Shown here: piece by piece, positions 21,717 through 32,800 of the stretch
How positions within the stretch are numbered: position 1 is the first letter of the stretch
Layout of the letters: each line of letters begins with the position of its first letter
DNA from: Inonotus obliquus
Lineage: Eukaryota > Basidiomycota > Agaricomycetes > Hymenochaetales > Hymenochaetaceae
NCBI GenBank assembly: GCA_032164295.1
Contig: JAJHTX010000007.1
Location: forward strand, 558,001-622,000
Reading direction: 5' to 3'
Length of the DNA: 64,000 nt
The notes under the pieces: model-generated
Told to the model about the DNA's origin: nothing
Databases searched by the model: none
The model's input: the letters and a program-made list of their open reading frames with translations, nothing else
Made by a program: the position numbers and the translations under genes

Positions 21717-22704
21717 ACGGGACTCACGGAGCTCTGATATATAGAAGTAAATAATCATCCCTAATTTAAACACAGATTCCAATGCAAGTAATGTCTTTAG
21801 GAATATAGACAGTGACTTATCTGTATAAAGATGAGCACAGCTTCGTTCAATTCATGAAGCATACCTTGATAGAATAGTGCAAGCACACGGATCATTAGAA
21901 TATCTGGACGCATGATGAGTATAGCAGGAACGGAAGGGGGAACACAGATCATGCACAATCAATCAAAATTATGGTCACCAAGCCTGGCGTGGAGTCAGAT
22001 TCTATTCCACAGGCTTGCAAAGAATTCTCACTAGCAATGGCCTACGTTAACCTTGCAAAGTTACCTGCGGTGCATCAGCTTTGCTGATAAGGCTCCATCA
22101 TCAGCCACTCACACCTGGGCAAATAGTAGTCAGTGATGAAATATAGATGGTGCCGGGAAACTCACAGTGAAGGTGTCGCAGTGAGTGACCCCACTTTATT
22201 GTTACAATTGTCAGGCTACAAGTAGATACAGAACTCCGATCGGCTTACTGAAGAGATAGGCAGCAGCACTGAGAATTCCGATATAGTGATTCTACAGAGT
22301 TCTCGCTACCAGAAGAGCTGCATAAATAGCACCACTCACCATAAAGTAGAAAAAATCGACTGGCCTCCGTGGGAGCTTCTGTACTATCTGTGGTAAGCAC
22401 TTTGAGTCATGAGCAGGGGAAGGAATTTGGATAAGATACCCAAAAATATTTGACCTAAACAAGTGGAAATGTCAACTTGCATAAGTTATTTTAGCTGTTC
22501 GTTCTCACTTCTTTATCGTATGTTATAACTGCAACGCTGTCAGCTCATGACTTGAACGCATGGATTGTTTTGCTTACTGGCATCGTAGACAAGGAGTGCA
22601 ACAGTCGTGACCGAAAACGCCTGACCGATACGCCATCCCGCAACAACTTCTCTAAGCTCACTTGGGTCAATAGACACTATGTCTGATCGAGCGAGAAGCG
22701 GCAT
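21717..22704 (-). pseudogene. A3, 5' part
   Basis: Start at 22704 with MPLLARSDIVSIDP, ending LLVYDA. The small exons for the second and third helices and the microexon follow in the usual order and spacing. The gene is cut at 21717 by E1, again by E3 and LTR-B, and its 3' half is inverted (13833-14150), so it cannot make a family protein. Confidence 0.88.
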
Positions 22705-22757
22705 GGGTAGAAGGACGGAATCGGTAGAAGGGACCTTTGGTACTGCAATGAAACAGT

Positions 22758-22767
22758 GTTTATATAT
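22758..22767 (-). promoter_or_regulatory. TATA box of A3
   Basis: GTTTATATAT on the plus strand (ATATATAAAC on the coding strand), 54-63 bp upstream of the ATG. Confidence 0.45.
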
Positions 22768-22769
22768 GC

Positions 22770-23700
22770 TGATGCGTATCAAAGATTGATGAGGCATCTG
22801 CATGAGCACAGCAGCTCTCTGTCCACAAGGATACAACGTCCCACTGATCTAGCCTTTCCGATGAGATCGCCCACTCATCGTCATAATATCTTCCATGCTA
22901 GAATGGCTTTTAGTGTTGCTTCTCTTCTATGGATATGAATGGCATCGTTCCTTTGCGATTTCACTGAAGGAATTATCTAGCAGTCTGGAGTAAACCCATT
23001 GTACCATTCCTAGTCTTGGCGTTTGGCATCAGCGCCCATCGCTGAGTGGCGAAACAGCGAAACCTGAGGGTTGATGAGCAGAACAAGATGCAAACCTATG
23101 GTGTCACATACTAAGATGGCCATTGCCGAGCAAACACCAAGATGATCATATCCCACTTGTTATGAAATTTGGATAATTGAAAGAAAGCAAGTTCATGACT
23201 CGAGCTGCTGGTATAACCCAGGAGATTCTAGCATCCCGGAGCCTTAGAGTTATATATGGAGGGTGCGGAAGAATGCGAGTAGGCACAGACGTACAGAGAC
23301 ATGTTGAAGGGATGCTGTGGGTACGTCACTTGTTTATATTACGTCAATTTACATAATGACATTATTAGGCCGTAGCATAGCAGACTTTTCCCTCTCATCC
23401 ATTTCATATCAATAGATAATATTCAATGCACATATCCGTATCGTGTACTTTATAAATACATGTAAGCACCATGGTCCCTCATTAACCACCCCTTCAAGGT
23501 CCTCCACGGGAAACAAGACGGATTGACGAACCCCGGGTCTATCATATTAAGAAAACGAAAACTCCCTATACAAAATAAACAGGACACGGAAACGAGCGAA
23601 TAGAGCGAATAAACACATTATGACAATCATAGCCTGGATACAATTGAAGAGAGCTAGTACCGATAACGGCAGTATGCATAGATTAGTGGAAGAGATGCGG
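22770..23700. repeat. Shortened S1-type spacer
   Basis: Contains the S1 blocks up to the CATATCCGTATCGT block (about 23435), then passes directly into the 3' flank of A4 (CGGATTGACGAACCCCGGG, 23520). It is about 0.4 kb shorter than other S1 copies and lacks the gene-B remnant. Confidence 0.55.
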
Positions 23701-25508
23701 TTACACCACTTGCTCGCTTCCACTATTCGTCGTTCCGCTTTCCCTGTACAAGTATCAGATACTAGTCGCAAAATGGAGGTCAGTAAATACTACCTTTGAG
23801 AATTAACAGGTTCAGTAATGACTATCTCGCTCACTACTTCATTTTCACTGTGCGTCGCTCCACTTTCCCTGTACGAATATCAGACAGTATTCGCAAAAGG
23901 GTAAAGAAACGATACCTTTGAGGATTGACAGGCTCTGCAAATTCCATCTCACTCATTGTCCCAGACGGCGTCCTGCAGCTCGTTCCTTCATTTTGGCCTC
24001 GCTCTCCGGCTTCTTTTAGATTAAAAAGCATTCGGCTGCCAAGAAGAGGGAGAATTGCTGGGCTTCCAAGTTGGGCCAGAAGGCTGGAAAGGAACATGTT
24101 TGAGAACGCTAGTTTGAAGTCCAAAATGGCAAACACGGAGCAAGAGATAGCGCTATGAAATGCGTCAATTGATAATTCCGCGAACGGGAGGAAAACGCAC
24201 AGTGAGAAATACAAGATCTGGTCCTCTATGAGAACTTTGACGAGCGTGAACCCCTTGAAACCGGCAGACATCCTCCAGTACTCAGCAGCTTTGTATAGCG
24301 CGAGGATCATGAGAAGGGTTCCGTACACCAATGGCACTAACCTGAACAGTGGTAAATAGCGGCTCCGACTGCTTCACATTGCTCACCAATCGGCCATTCC
24401 TAGCTGCCATACTGGAGCAGTGCTCACAGCACAAATTTGAAATATTCGCAAATACGCCAACTACATCTGAACGAAGGTGAGGAGTTGCGGCACAGTCTTA
24501 ACATGGGACATACTGTTCTCTTTTTCATGCAGGTAAACGACCATTCCCCATTTAAAAGCAGCCTCCAACGCAAGCAGTGTTTTCAGGCATATAGACATTG
24601 TCCTGTCTGCACGGAGATGAGCATAACCTCTTTCATTTTGTGAAAGCGTACCTTGGGAGTACAGCGCCAGCACGCGTATCATCAGAATATCTATGCGCAT
24701 GAAGATAATTATAGGAGGAACAGAGTGAGAAGCATGAATCACTCACAATCAATCGAAATAATGGTCACCCAGTCTTATTATATACAATTAGATTCTATTC
24801 GACTAATTCGCGAAGAATGCTCACTGGCAATGTTCCTCGTCCACTGAGAAAAGATACCTGTGGTGTATCAGCCTTCCACGCTTGATTCAGTATTGTTAAC
24901 TCACAGCTAGGTGGGTGATCGTCAATGGCGAAGCATACATGGTTTCTGGAAACTCACATCGGAAGGGTCGCGGTGAATGTATACACTTGAATGTTACGGG
25001 TATGATACAAGTTTTAGCTCCGCCTCTAGGTGCATAAAACTATTCGACTCACCGTAGAGGAAGGTGACAGCGCCTAGAATTCCGACATACCGATTCTAGC
25101 AGACTTCTCAACACCAAACCAAGTCCGTGGAGGTCATTGCTCACCAAAAAAAAGATAAAATCGACCGGACGTCGCGGAATTTTCTGGATCGCTTACGGTA
25201 AGAACTACCGGGAATGAACAGGCGAGAGGGTTTGAACAAGATACCCAGAAATATTTTACCTGGACGATCGCAGACGTAAACTTACATGCCTCAGCAGGTT
25301 GGTCGCACTCACTTCTTTGTCAAATGTTATAACTGTGGTGTCGTCAACCTATGACGTGAGTGTGTGAATTGTTTCGCTTACTAATATCATAGACAAGGAG
25401 TGTGACAATCGCGACCTGAAAGTCTTGACTGATGCTCCAATCCGCTACGAACTCTTTGAGCTCACTCGGGTCAATCGACACCACGTCGGATCGAATGGAA
25501 AGAGGCAT
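23701..25508 (-). CDS. A4: DUF6533-type membrane protein, duplicated last exon
   Basis: Start at 25508 (MPLSIRSDVV). The microexon here is CT (24905-24906) instead of GT, and the next exon starts with GT, still giving Leu-Cys. The large exon is open from about 24340 to 23920 (LGSRMLFNLKEAGERG, EFAEPVNPQ). Two terminal exons follow: one ending SEIVITEPVNSQR, then ESGTTNSGSEQVV with TAA at 23701-23703. A shorter reading ending KVERRTVKMK at 23834 exists if the last intron is placed differently, but the ESG frame is the one shared by all paralogs. It appears intact. Its promoter is of the S2 class. Confidence 0.8.
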
Positions 25509-25591
25509 GGGGTGTGAAAGCTATTCAGGTAGACTCAGGGTGGGTAGTTGAATCTTTGGCACTGGGATAAACTACATGATATATAGATATA

Positions 25592-25601
25592 TTTATATAA
25601 G
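25592..25601 (-). promoter_or_regulatory. TATA box of A4 (S2 class)
   Basis: TTTATATAAG on the plus strand (CTTATATAAA on the coding strand), about 85 bp upstream of the ATG. A6 and A8 have the same class (TTATATAGC). Confidence 0.45.
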
Positions 25602-27341
25602 CAGCTGAGAATGGCAGCAAATACGAGGACAAACTCACATTCTTGTGAAAAGATGATTGGGACGGATGTATCTACAGACCATTAGCAATGCACTCTGTAT
25701 CTCAGTACCGGATGTAGTTGCTTGGAATCTAGAAGCTTTACGATAGTCCGACAAGAGATGAGTATCTTAGTCCTGGTGAAGTATTAGCATGCCCACAAGC
25801 AACGAGTTGACCTGGCTGTTCATGCGGTGAGAGCTAGCTCAATTCTGCACCCGAGTCTGTTTGCAGCGAGGTGAGTCACCAGGGTTCAGATCATCAGACT
25901 GTCGAGAACGCAACAAGAGTCTGTGGAACAAGGAAAGTCGGGGGAGGCGGGACATGAGGCTGTAGACGAGCTCGATTCGCTTGATAATCAGGACGAGATG
26001 TGGACCAACAGTTTCGTTCCAAGCTGGTCGCCGTTGCGCACGAGCACCTAGCTTCGTTGAGACGCTTGTATCGCAGTTGCTGCAACTGTTGGCGAGATTG
26101 GCCCATACGGAGAAGGCGAGACGGCAACTCATGATCATGGACTGCGAATCATTCTTGAGTTGGGTCATGTGTCTTGGAGATGCTCCTCCAGCTCAGTCGA
26201 GTTATAATTATGAACCTCTGCTTGTCTTGACCTATCATGATTGTATCAGCAATTGATACACCTCTTTTCTAGATGCTTCCGTACTTCAGAAAATAGTCTT
26301 TCATTTTTGGAACGATTGATCGAGTGTTATGGTACAAACGACCCAAGAGAGATAGAGACGAGACGCAACGTAATCCTAGATCATTTCATTGAAGCCAGGT
26401 CAAGACAATCAGAAGTCACTAGAACTATTGATCGCGCGTTTAGCAGATAGCGCAACATCAGTAATGAATCGTACAGCATTTTACTCACCGCTACCAATAA
26501 TATCTCTCCCGACCCCATCTGCTCAAAACCCAACACTTTCTGAAACGCCAACTTCTCTCTCAAACGTCTGGTACCTCCCGATGAATGCATCCATTCCGTG
26601 AAGGTTCAGATGGTTTTGGTGGAATGTTCCTTGATGAGATCGGTGCGGTAGGGTGCGTTTTAGGTGTTTTCGAGGGTGGATCCATTGGAGTCGAATGTCG
26701 AGTAGGAGAGTTAGAATTGATGAGTGGGTAAGAAAGGTCATACACTGCAGCACCATCGCCTTGCATCGAGGGCGTCTCTACTTTTTCTGTTCGAAAAGGT
26801 CATTGAATTATAACGACGCGCCATAGCTATTTTGCTCGAGGTCGAGGTCGACGAGGAGAGAAGTCCAAGCGTCCGGCAACCGGCAATCCTTACATAATCA
26901 GTGCATCATCTACACATCAATCTCAACCTCTCAACATATTCAAGGGACTCCTACACCATCCATACAAGTCGAATTTGGATCGACCGCTGAGGGTGTTGAG
27001 AACAAGGAGAAGATGTTCTGAGATGACGAGTAGATATGTTCTGTTATTGTCACTGTATGGATGGCCAACAGGATAAGACTCCCGATGCACGAACTAAATA
27101 AATAGGATATAATATTGCACGAATAAATTTATACCAACAATCGCAGCCTTGGTCCAACACGATGCAAGAGAAACAGCAACAACATCCGGCGACCCGTAGT
27201 ACGTATGGATTGAGAGAAGAATTGAGATTACCCCACTTGTTCGCCCCCACTGTGCGCCGCTCCGCTTTCCCCATACAAGTATCAGACATCGGTCGCGAAA
27301 CGGAGGTAAAGAATCACTCACTAGATTTGAGGATTTGTTGT
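25602..27341. repeat. S2 spacer, copy 1
   Basis: Matches 32801-34690 and 39964-41999. Landmarks are the GATAGTCCGACAAGAGA block (25742), the GTTATGGTACAAACG block (26327) and the CCTTACATAATC block (26891). A plus frame at 26241-26450 (CYGTNDPREIETRRNVIL) is partly kept in the third copy, and a minus frame at 26381-26590 also. I cannot say whether either was ever coding. From 27050 the 3' flank of A5 begins, including a decayed second copy of the terminal exon near 27230-27290. Confidence 0.6.
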
Positions 27342-29037
27342 TTATGAAAAGTCTATAATGCTTCCTACTTCACTTCCACTGTGCGTCGCTCCGCTTTCCC
27401 TGTACGAGTATGAGACACTAGTTGCGAAGGGAGGCAAGGGAATCATACGTTTGAAGGTTGAAAGGTTCTGCAAACTCAGGCAAGCTCAACGTCCTCGACG
27501 GTGTCCTGTAACTCGTTCCTTCATTCTCGCCCCGCTCTCCGGCTTCTTTTAGATTGAAAAGCAATCGAGCACCAAGAAGGGAGAGAATTGCAGGGCTTCC
27601 AAGTTGACTGAGCACTTCTGACAGGAACACGTTCGATATTCTCAGTCTGAATTCTACAATGGCGAACACGGAGCAGGAGATAGCGCTAGAAGATGCGTCA
27701 GGTAATGGATCTGCGCGTGATAGAAACACGTACAGTACGAAATACACAACCTGGTCTTCTATCACAACCTTGACAAGCGTGAACCCCTTGAAACCTGCAG
27801 ACATTCTCCAGTACTCCGCAGCCTTGTACAGCGCGAGGATCATGAGAAGGGTTCCGTACACCAATGGCACTAACCTGAACACAGTTGACTAGCGGCTCTG
27901 ACAGTTCCATGTTACTTACCAAGAGGCCATCCCCAGCTGCCATGCTGGAGCCGAAATTACTCCACAAATTGAGATACTCGCGAATACTCCAACTACGACT
28001 GAACAAAGATAAGCACTTGCGACCCAGTCCAGGCACGGGACGTACGATGCTCTACCATATCCAAGTAAACGACCATCCCTAACTTAAACGCGGCCTCCAA
28101 TGCAAGTAATGCCTTGAGACATATCGATAGTGTCTTGTCTGTACAGAGATGAGCACAATTTCCTTCAATTCATGCAATTCACGAAGCGTACCTTGGGAGT
28201 ACAGTGCAAGCACACGTATCATTAAAATATCTGAATGCGTGATGAGATAATTATAGGAGGAACGGAAGGAGGAACATGCATTACTCACAATCAATCGAAG
28301 TTATAGTCACCCAGTCTATTGTGCAATTAGATTCTATTCGACTAGCGTGGCGGGGAATGCTCACTGGCGATGTTCTGCATCCACATTGAAGTCTTGCCTG
28401 AGATGCGTCAGCTTTACAAGGGTGAATTCTGCTTTGACCACTCACACCTGGACGGGCAGTGGTCAGTGACGAAATACAGATGGTGCCGGGAAACTCACAA
28501 CGGAAGGGCCACGGTGAATGAAACCCCTTGAGTGTCGCAAGTGTCAGTTCCACTACTGGATGCAGTATTCAAATCGACTCGCCGTAGACATGGGCGACAG
28601 CACCAAGGATTCCAATATATCGATTCTACAGAATTCTCGCTACCAGAAGAGCTCCGCGAAGAATATCACACACCATAAAGTAGACAAAGTCGATCGGCCT
28701 CCGCGGAATTTTCTATATTGTCTATGGTGAGCGCTGCAGGACATGAACAGGAGAAAGGTTTTGAACTAGATACCCAAAAATATTTGATCTAGGCGATTGG
28801 AAAAGTCAGCTTGCATGAACTATCGAGCTGTTCGTTCTCACTTCTCTATCAAGTGTCATAACTTTCGTACTGTCAACCCATGACGTGAGCGTACGGTTTG
28901 GTTTGCTTACTGGCATCGTAGACGAGGAGTGCGACTATCGCTACCTGAAAGTCTTGGCTGATGCGCCACTGAAATACTATGTCCTTGAGCTCGCTGGGGT
29001 CAATGGGCACGGTGTCGGATCGAGTGAAAATCGCCAT
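27342..29037 (-). CDS. A5: DUF6533-type membrane protein with a GC-AG intron
   Basis: Start at 29037 (MAIFTRSDTV). The exon set follows A6. The intron after the NRYIGILGAVA exon has GC instead of GT at its donor (TACG then GCGAGTCG), a T-to-C change at donor position 2 relative to A4. The acceptor of the WVTI exon is TAG, where all other copies have AAG. The large exon is open from about 27880 to 27450 (LGARLLFNLKEAGERG). The terminal exon reads ESGATHSGSEVG and then runs into TAA at 27342-27344, because the duplicated terminal exon seen in A4/A6 has lost its splice acceptor. It is probably functional, with an altered C terminus. Confidence 0.75.
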
Positions 29038-29091
29038 GGAGTGGAATGACTGAGTTGACAGGTGGGACCGATACTGAAATGAGGCGTGCAA

Positions 29092-29099
29092 TATTTATA
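29092..29099 (-). promoter_or_regulatory. TATA box of A5
   Basis: TATTTATA (TATAAATA on the coding strand), 55-62 bp upstream of the ATG; single. Confidence 0.45.
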
Positions 29100-30299
29100 C
29101 ATGCTATTTAAGAACCGCAGTTGCAGGGATACATCATCGGAACAAGAAGGTTAGAGTAGCTCCTGCAACGCAGTATCCAAGAGATACATCATAGATTAAT
29201 AAGAATCTACATGCACGTGGACCCACTGCTCACAGGTTTCCATCATTAAGAATGACCTACTGTTTCAACCTTTCGAGAAGACCAATCACTGACTCCTTCA
29301 GCAGCCTCCGTGCTTGAATAGCTTGCTTGTCGTCTATGGATATGAGTGTCGTCGTCAAGCTGGAGTAAGCCCACTATACCATTCCGATTTTTGTGCGCTT
29401 GGTCTCAGCGTTCGATCCATGCCGAGGTAGGATAGCAAGGATCAGACTATCGGAGAACAGGAAGAAAAGATACGATCAGAGGTCGTAGATGAGCTCGATC
29501 CAAATGATAGTCAGGACAAGATGCAAACCTACAGTGTTACACGAGATAGTCGTCGTCACGCAAACATAGTCCGTCATCCAGATGACCATAACCCAGTTGT
29601 TAGAGACTTTAGATGGTTCAGAGGTATTCCGCCCCAGTGAGATCTGATTTTTAAAACGCGTCAACCATCTATCATGATGCCACCAGTATCGAGGCCACCG
29701 CTTATAGTTCCGCTTATTAGAATGGAGGAGTACTAGTCCCGAGCTATTTTGGCAGAATGGATGGATGAATGCGAGTAAATTCAGACGGACGGAGACATTG
29801 GCGGGACACAAGAGTGGGTACTGTGCTTACGTCACTCGTTCACATAAGTTGATTATGACGGTAATGACATAATAAGTCTGTTCTTTTACGTAAGCACACT
29901 TTTCTCTGCATATCAATGCATCCAAGTCGATACACACATCCGTATCGTATATAAGCGAACACTCGGGACACACAGACACGGTTACAAAATCGACTAGAGG
30001 TGAAATTAGTAATGACACATCCCAAGGCGGAAGGAGGGCAAGGAAGTCAACACGGTAGATAAGCACAAGGATTCGTCAAGTAGGAAAGAGGCGAACTTGG
30101 GTTTTCATTTTCCTTCTGTGGATCATGGATCAACACTAGGCAGAGAGTCCGGTGGGCCACAGGCAACCAAGCATGGAAAGGGGGAGGAGACCAGAACAAA
30201 AGAGGCGCAGGATGTCGTCGCCGTTCAAGCAGCCTGGCTGATTTTTGCCCACAAATATTACCTGACCTCTGTATTTCATGATGGCGAGTCTTGACCTGT
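29100..30299. repeat. S1 spacer between A5 and the gene-B remnant
   Basis: S1 copy: the block with ATAGTCAGGACAAGATGC (29509-29526), the CACATCCGTATCGTATATAAG block (29937-29956) and the ACACATCCCAAGGCGGAAGG block (30016). I see no gene; frames on both strands are shared noise. Confidence 0.6.
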
Positions 30300-30600
30300 T
30301 CATCACTCAGTACAAGTTTAAGGTCAGCTTCCTTCCTCTCATCAACACTACTCTTCCCATCGGCATCCAAATGGGCTTGAGGTTTGCTACCAGAAGCTCC
30401 TATATCTCTAAAGTGTAAGTTTGTCCTACAGTTGCCGACCTCACCTTTGGTTGAGTACAGCGAGCCCTGGCACACCTTCCTGGCCTGGTTCTGGTTAACT
30501 GTGTGACGTGCAGAGATGACGTATATCGTTTCTCGTCATCCACCTGCATCAATCGTACCTGAGTCTCAAGCAACACGGAATAGCATCTACCATATGGTTT
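30300..30600 (-). pseudogene. Remnant of the gene-B 3' part, longest
   Basis: The minus frame includes LDADGKSSVDERKEAD, similar to WDADGKSSVNEGKEAG of gene B. Similarity continues past the point where the three younger remnants stop, through GTGTGACGTGCAGAGATGACG (B: GTGTGACGAGTTGAAATGACG) towards the Gly-rich segment. This copy therefore has a different breakpoint from those at 37.8, 45.4 and 50.0 kb and is more diverged. Confidence 0.7.
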
Positions 30601-30924
30601 CCCATGATCGCACTCGTCCATCGTCTTACACACTGTCCACAGTCGCAAGATTCTTATGGAATAGGTGATTCAGCAGTTGTATTCAGAACATGTTGCATGC
30701 ACGCTAAGGAAATGGATTAACGGCAAACAAGACGGTCCGACGAACTTCCTGCCTATCCGTTATTATTGGAGAAGGAAAACACCGATACACGAGCAAAATG
30801 ATAAATAGGACAGAGAAGCGATAGAATGAATAAATAACAACAATCACAGGCTGGACGCAGATCGAGTCGCCTAAGAGAAAACACCAATATCCGTAGTACG
30901 CATAGATTCGATGACGAGGTGAAA

Positions 30925-32717
30925 TTACACCACTTGTTCGTTTCCACCGTTCGTCGCTCCGCTTTCCCTATACAAATATCAGGCATCATTCGCAAAACGG
31001 AGGTAAAGAAGCATTACCTTTGAAGATTGACAGGTTCAGAAGAGTCTATCTCACTTGTTACTTCACTTCCGCTGTGTGTCGCTCCGCTTTCCCTGTACGA
31101 ATATCAGACATTCGTCGCAAGAAGGAGGTAAAGAAGTAATACCTTTGAGGATTAACAGGTTCTGCAAAGTCAAGCGAACTCATCGTCCTCGATGGTGTCC
31201 TGTAACTAGTCCCTTCATTTTGACCCCGCTCGCCAGCTTCCTTTAGATTGAAAAGCATTCTGCTTCCGAGGAGAGATAGTAACGACGGGTTTCCGAGTTG
31301 ATTAAGAACCGTATACAGGAGGACGTTCGAGATGGCCAGTTTGAACGCCAAAAGGGAGAACACGGTGCAGGAGATAACACTCGAAGATGCGTCAGCTAAC
31401 GGATCCGGGAATGACGGAAATACGCACAGTACGAAATACACAATCTGGTCTTCTATGAGAACCTTGACGAGCGTGAACCCCTTGAATCCAGCAGACATTC
31501 TCCAGTACTCCGAAGCCTTGTACATCGCGAGGATCATGAGAAGGGTTCCGTATACCATCGGCACCAACCTGAAGAGATTTAGCTAGCGACTCTAACTGCT
31601 CCGTATTGCTCACCAATAGACCATTCCCAGCTGCCATGGCGGAACTGTCGTCTGACCACAAACTGAGATATTCGCGAATACGCCAACTTCCACTGAACGA
31701 AGGTACATAAGTACTTGCGGCACAGTCCAACCACGGGACGTACTCTGCTGCAATATAGTCAAGTAAACGATCAGCCCTAGTTTAAGCGCCGCCTCCAACG
31801 CAAGTAGTGCATTTAGGCATATCGACAGTGTCCTGTCTGTACAAAGATGAGCATACCTTCTTTCAATTCGCGAAGCGTACTACCTTGAGAGTACAGTGCG
31901 AGCACACGGATCATTAGAATATCTGGACGCGTGGTGATTATAGGATGAAGGGAAGGAGGAACATGGATCACTCACAATCAATCGAAATAATGGTCACCCA
32001 GTCTTATATGCAGTCAGATTCTATTCGACTAGCCCACGAAGAATGCTCACTAGCGATTGTCTGTGTCCACAGCGACAAGCTGCCTGAGGCACTTCAGTAT
32101 CGCTGGTACGACTTCAGTACTAGCCACTCACACCTGGGTGAATAGTGGTCAGTGACGAAATATAGATAGTGCCGGGAAACTCACAGCGGAAGGGTCGCAG
32201 TGAATGATACAACTTGAGTGCAACAGGTGTTAGTTCGACGATCAGATGCAGAATTCCGCGACGTACTGTAGAGGAAGACGACAGCACCAAGGATTCCAAT
32301 ATAGCGATTCTACAGAGTTCTCACTACCGGAAGAGCTCCACAGAGGGCATCACTCACCATAAAGTAGACAAAATCGACTGGTCTCCGTGGAAGTTTCTGT
32401 ATTGTCTACGGTAAGCGCTGCAGACCATGAGAAGGACAAGGAATTTGAACGAGATACCCAAAAATATTTGACCTAGACGATTAGAAAAATTAGCTCGCAT
32501 AAGCTATTCAGTTCGTTCTCACTTCTTTATCAAATGTTATAACTTTCGTTTTGTTAGCCCTTGAGTGAGTGTGTGGTTTCTTTTGCTTACTGGCATCGTA
32601 GACTAGGAGTGCGACAATCGCGACCTGAAAGTCCTGGGAGAGACGCCATTGCGCTACGATTCCTTTAACGTCGCTGGGATCAAGTGACACCACGTCGGAT
32701 CGGGTAAGTAGATGCAT
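30925..32717 (-). CDS. A6: DUF6533-type seven-helix membrane protein (reference model)
   Basis: I traced 15 exons: 32717-32591, 32542-32523, 32472-32458, 32405-32358, 32309-32267, 32212-32185, 32133-32132 (2 nt), 32083-32051, 32002-31976, 31922-31884, 31836-31744, 31692-31614, 31568-31143, 31092-31018, 30967-30925. They total 1098 nt (365 residues) in one frame. Likely helices: residues 29-46, 70-93, 106-126, 130-157, 187-203, 218-236, 246-272. LLVYDAIITFDKEVKYFW (about 36-54) is the DUF6533 signature (YDxxxTxDxEVxxxW). LFNLKEAGERG follows the last helix. The tail is polar and ends in a duplicated exon pair. Family knowledge gives membrane location but no activity. Other splice choices are possible at single sites; the overall model is well supported because all paralogs keep the same phases. 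Confidence 0.88.
32132..32133 (-). other. Two-nucleotide microexon of A6
   Basis: CACCCAG, then GT, then GTGAGTGG on the coding strand: a good acceptor and a good donor two bases apart. Only including GT keeps the reading phase between exon 6 (ending ..CT) and exon 8 (starting GC): CT+G gives Leu and T+GC gives Cys. Equivalent sites: A4 24905-24906 (CT), A10 47712-47713 (AT), A11 51526-51527 (GT). Confidence 0.75.
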
Positions 32718-32792
32718 GGGATGTGAAGACGGGAAAAATAGACTCAGGATGGGTGGTTGAGGCTTCGACTAACGGAATGAACTACACAATGC

Positions 32793-32800
32793 TATATAAG
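32793..32800 (-). promoter_or_regulatory. TATA box of A6 (S2 class)
   Basis: TATATAAG on the plus strand inside TGCTATATAAGCA (coding strand TTATATAGCA), 76-83 bp upstream of the ATG. Confidence 0.45.

Noticed and set aside
23834..24337. C terminus of A4 read as ...SDIRTGKVERRTVKMK without the last intron
   Set aside because: The intervening bases form a short intron with good GT and CAG sites, and the ESG frame after it is shared by all copies.
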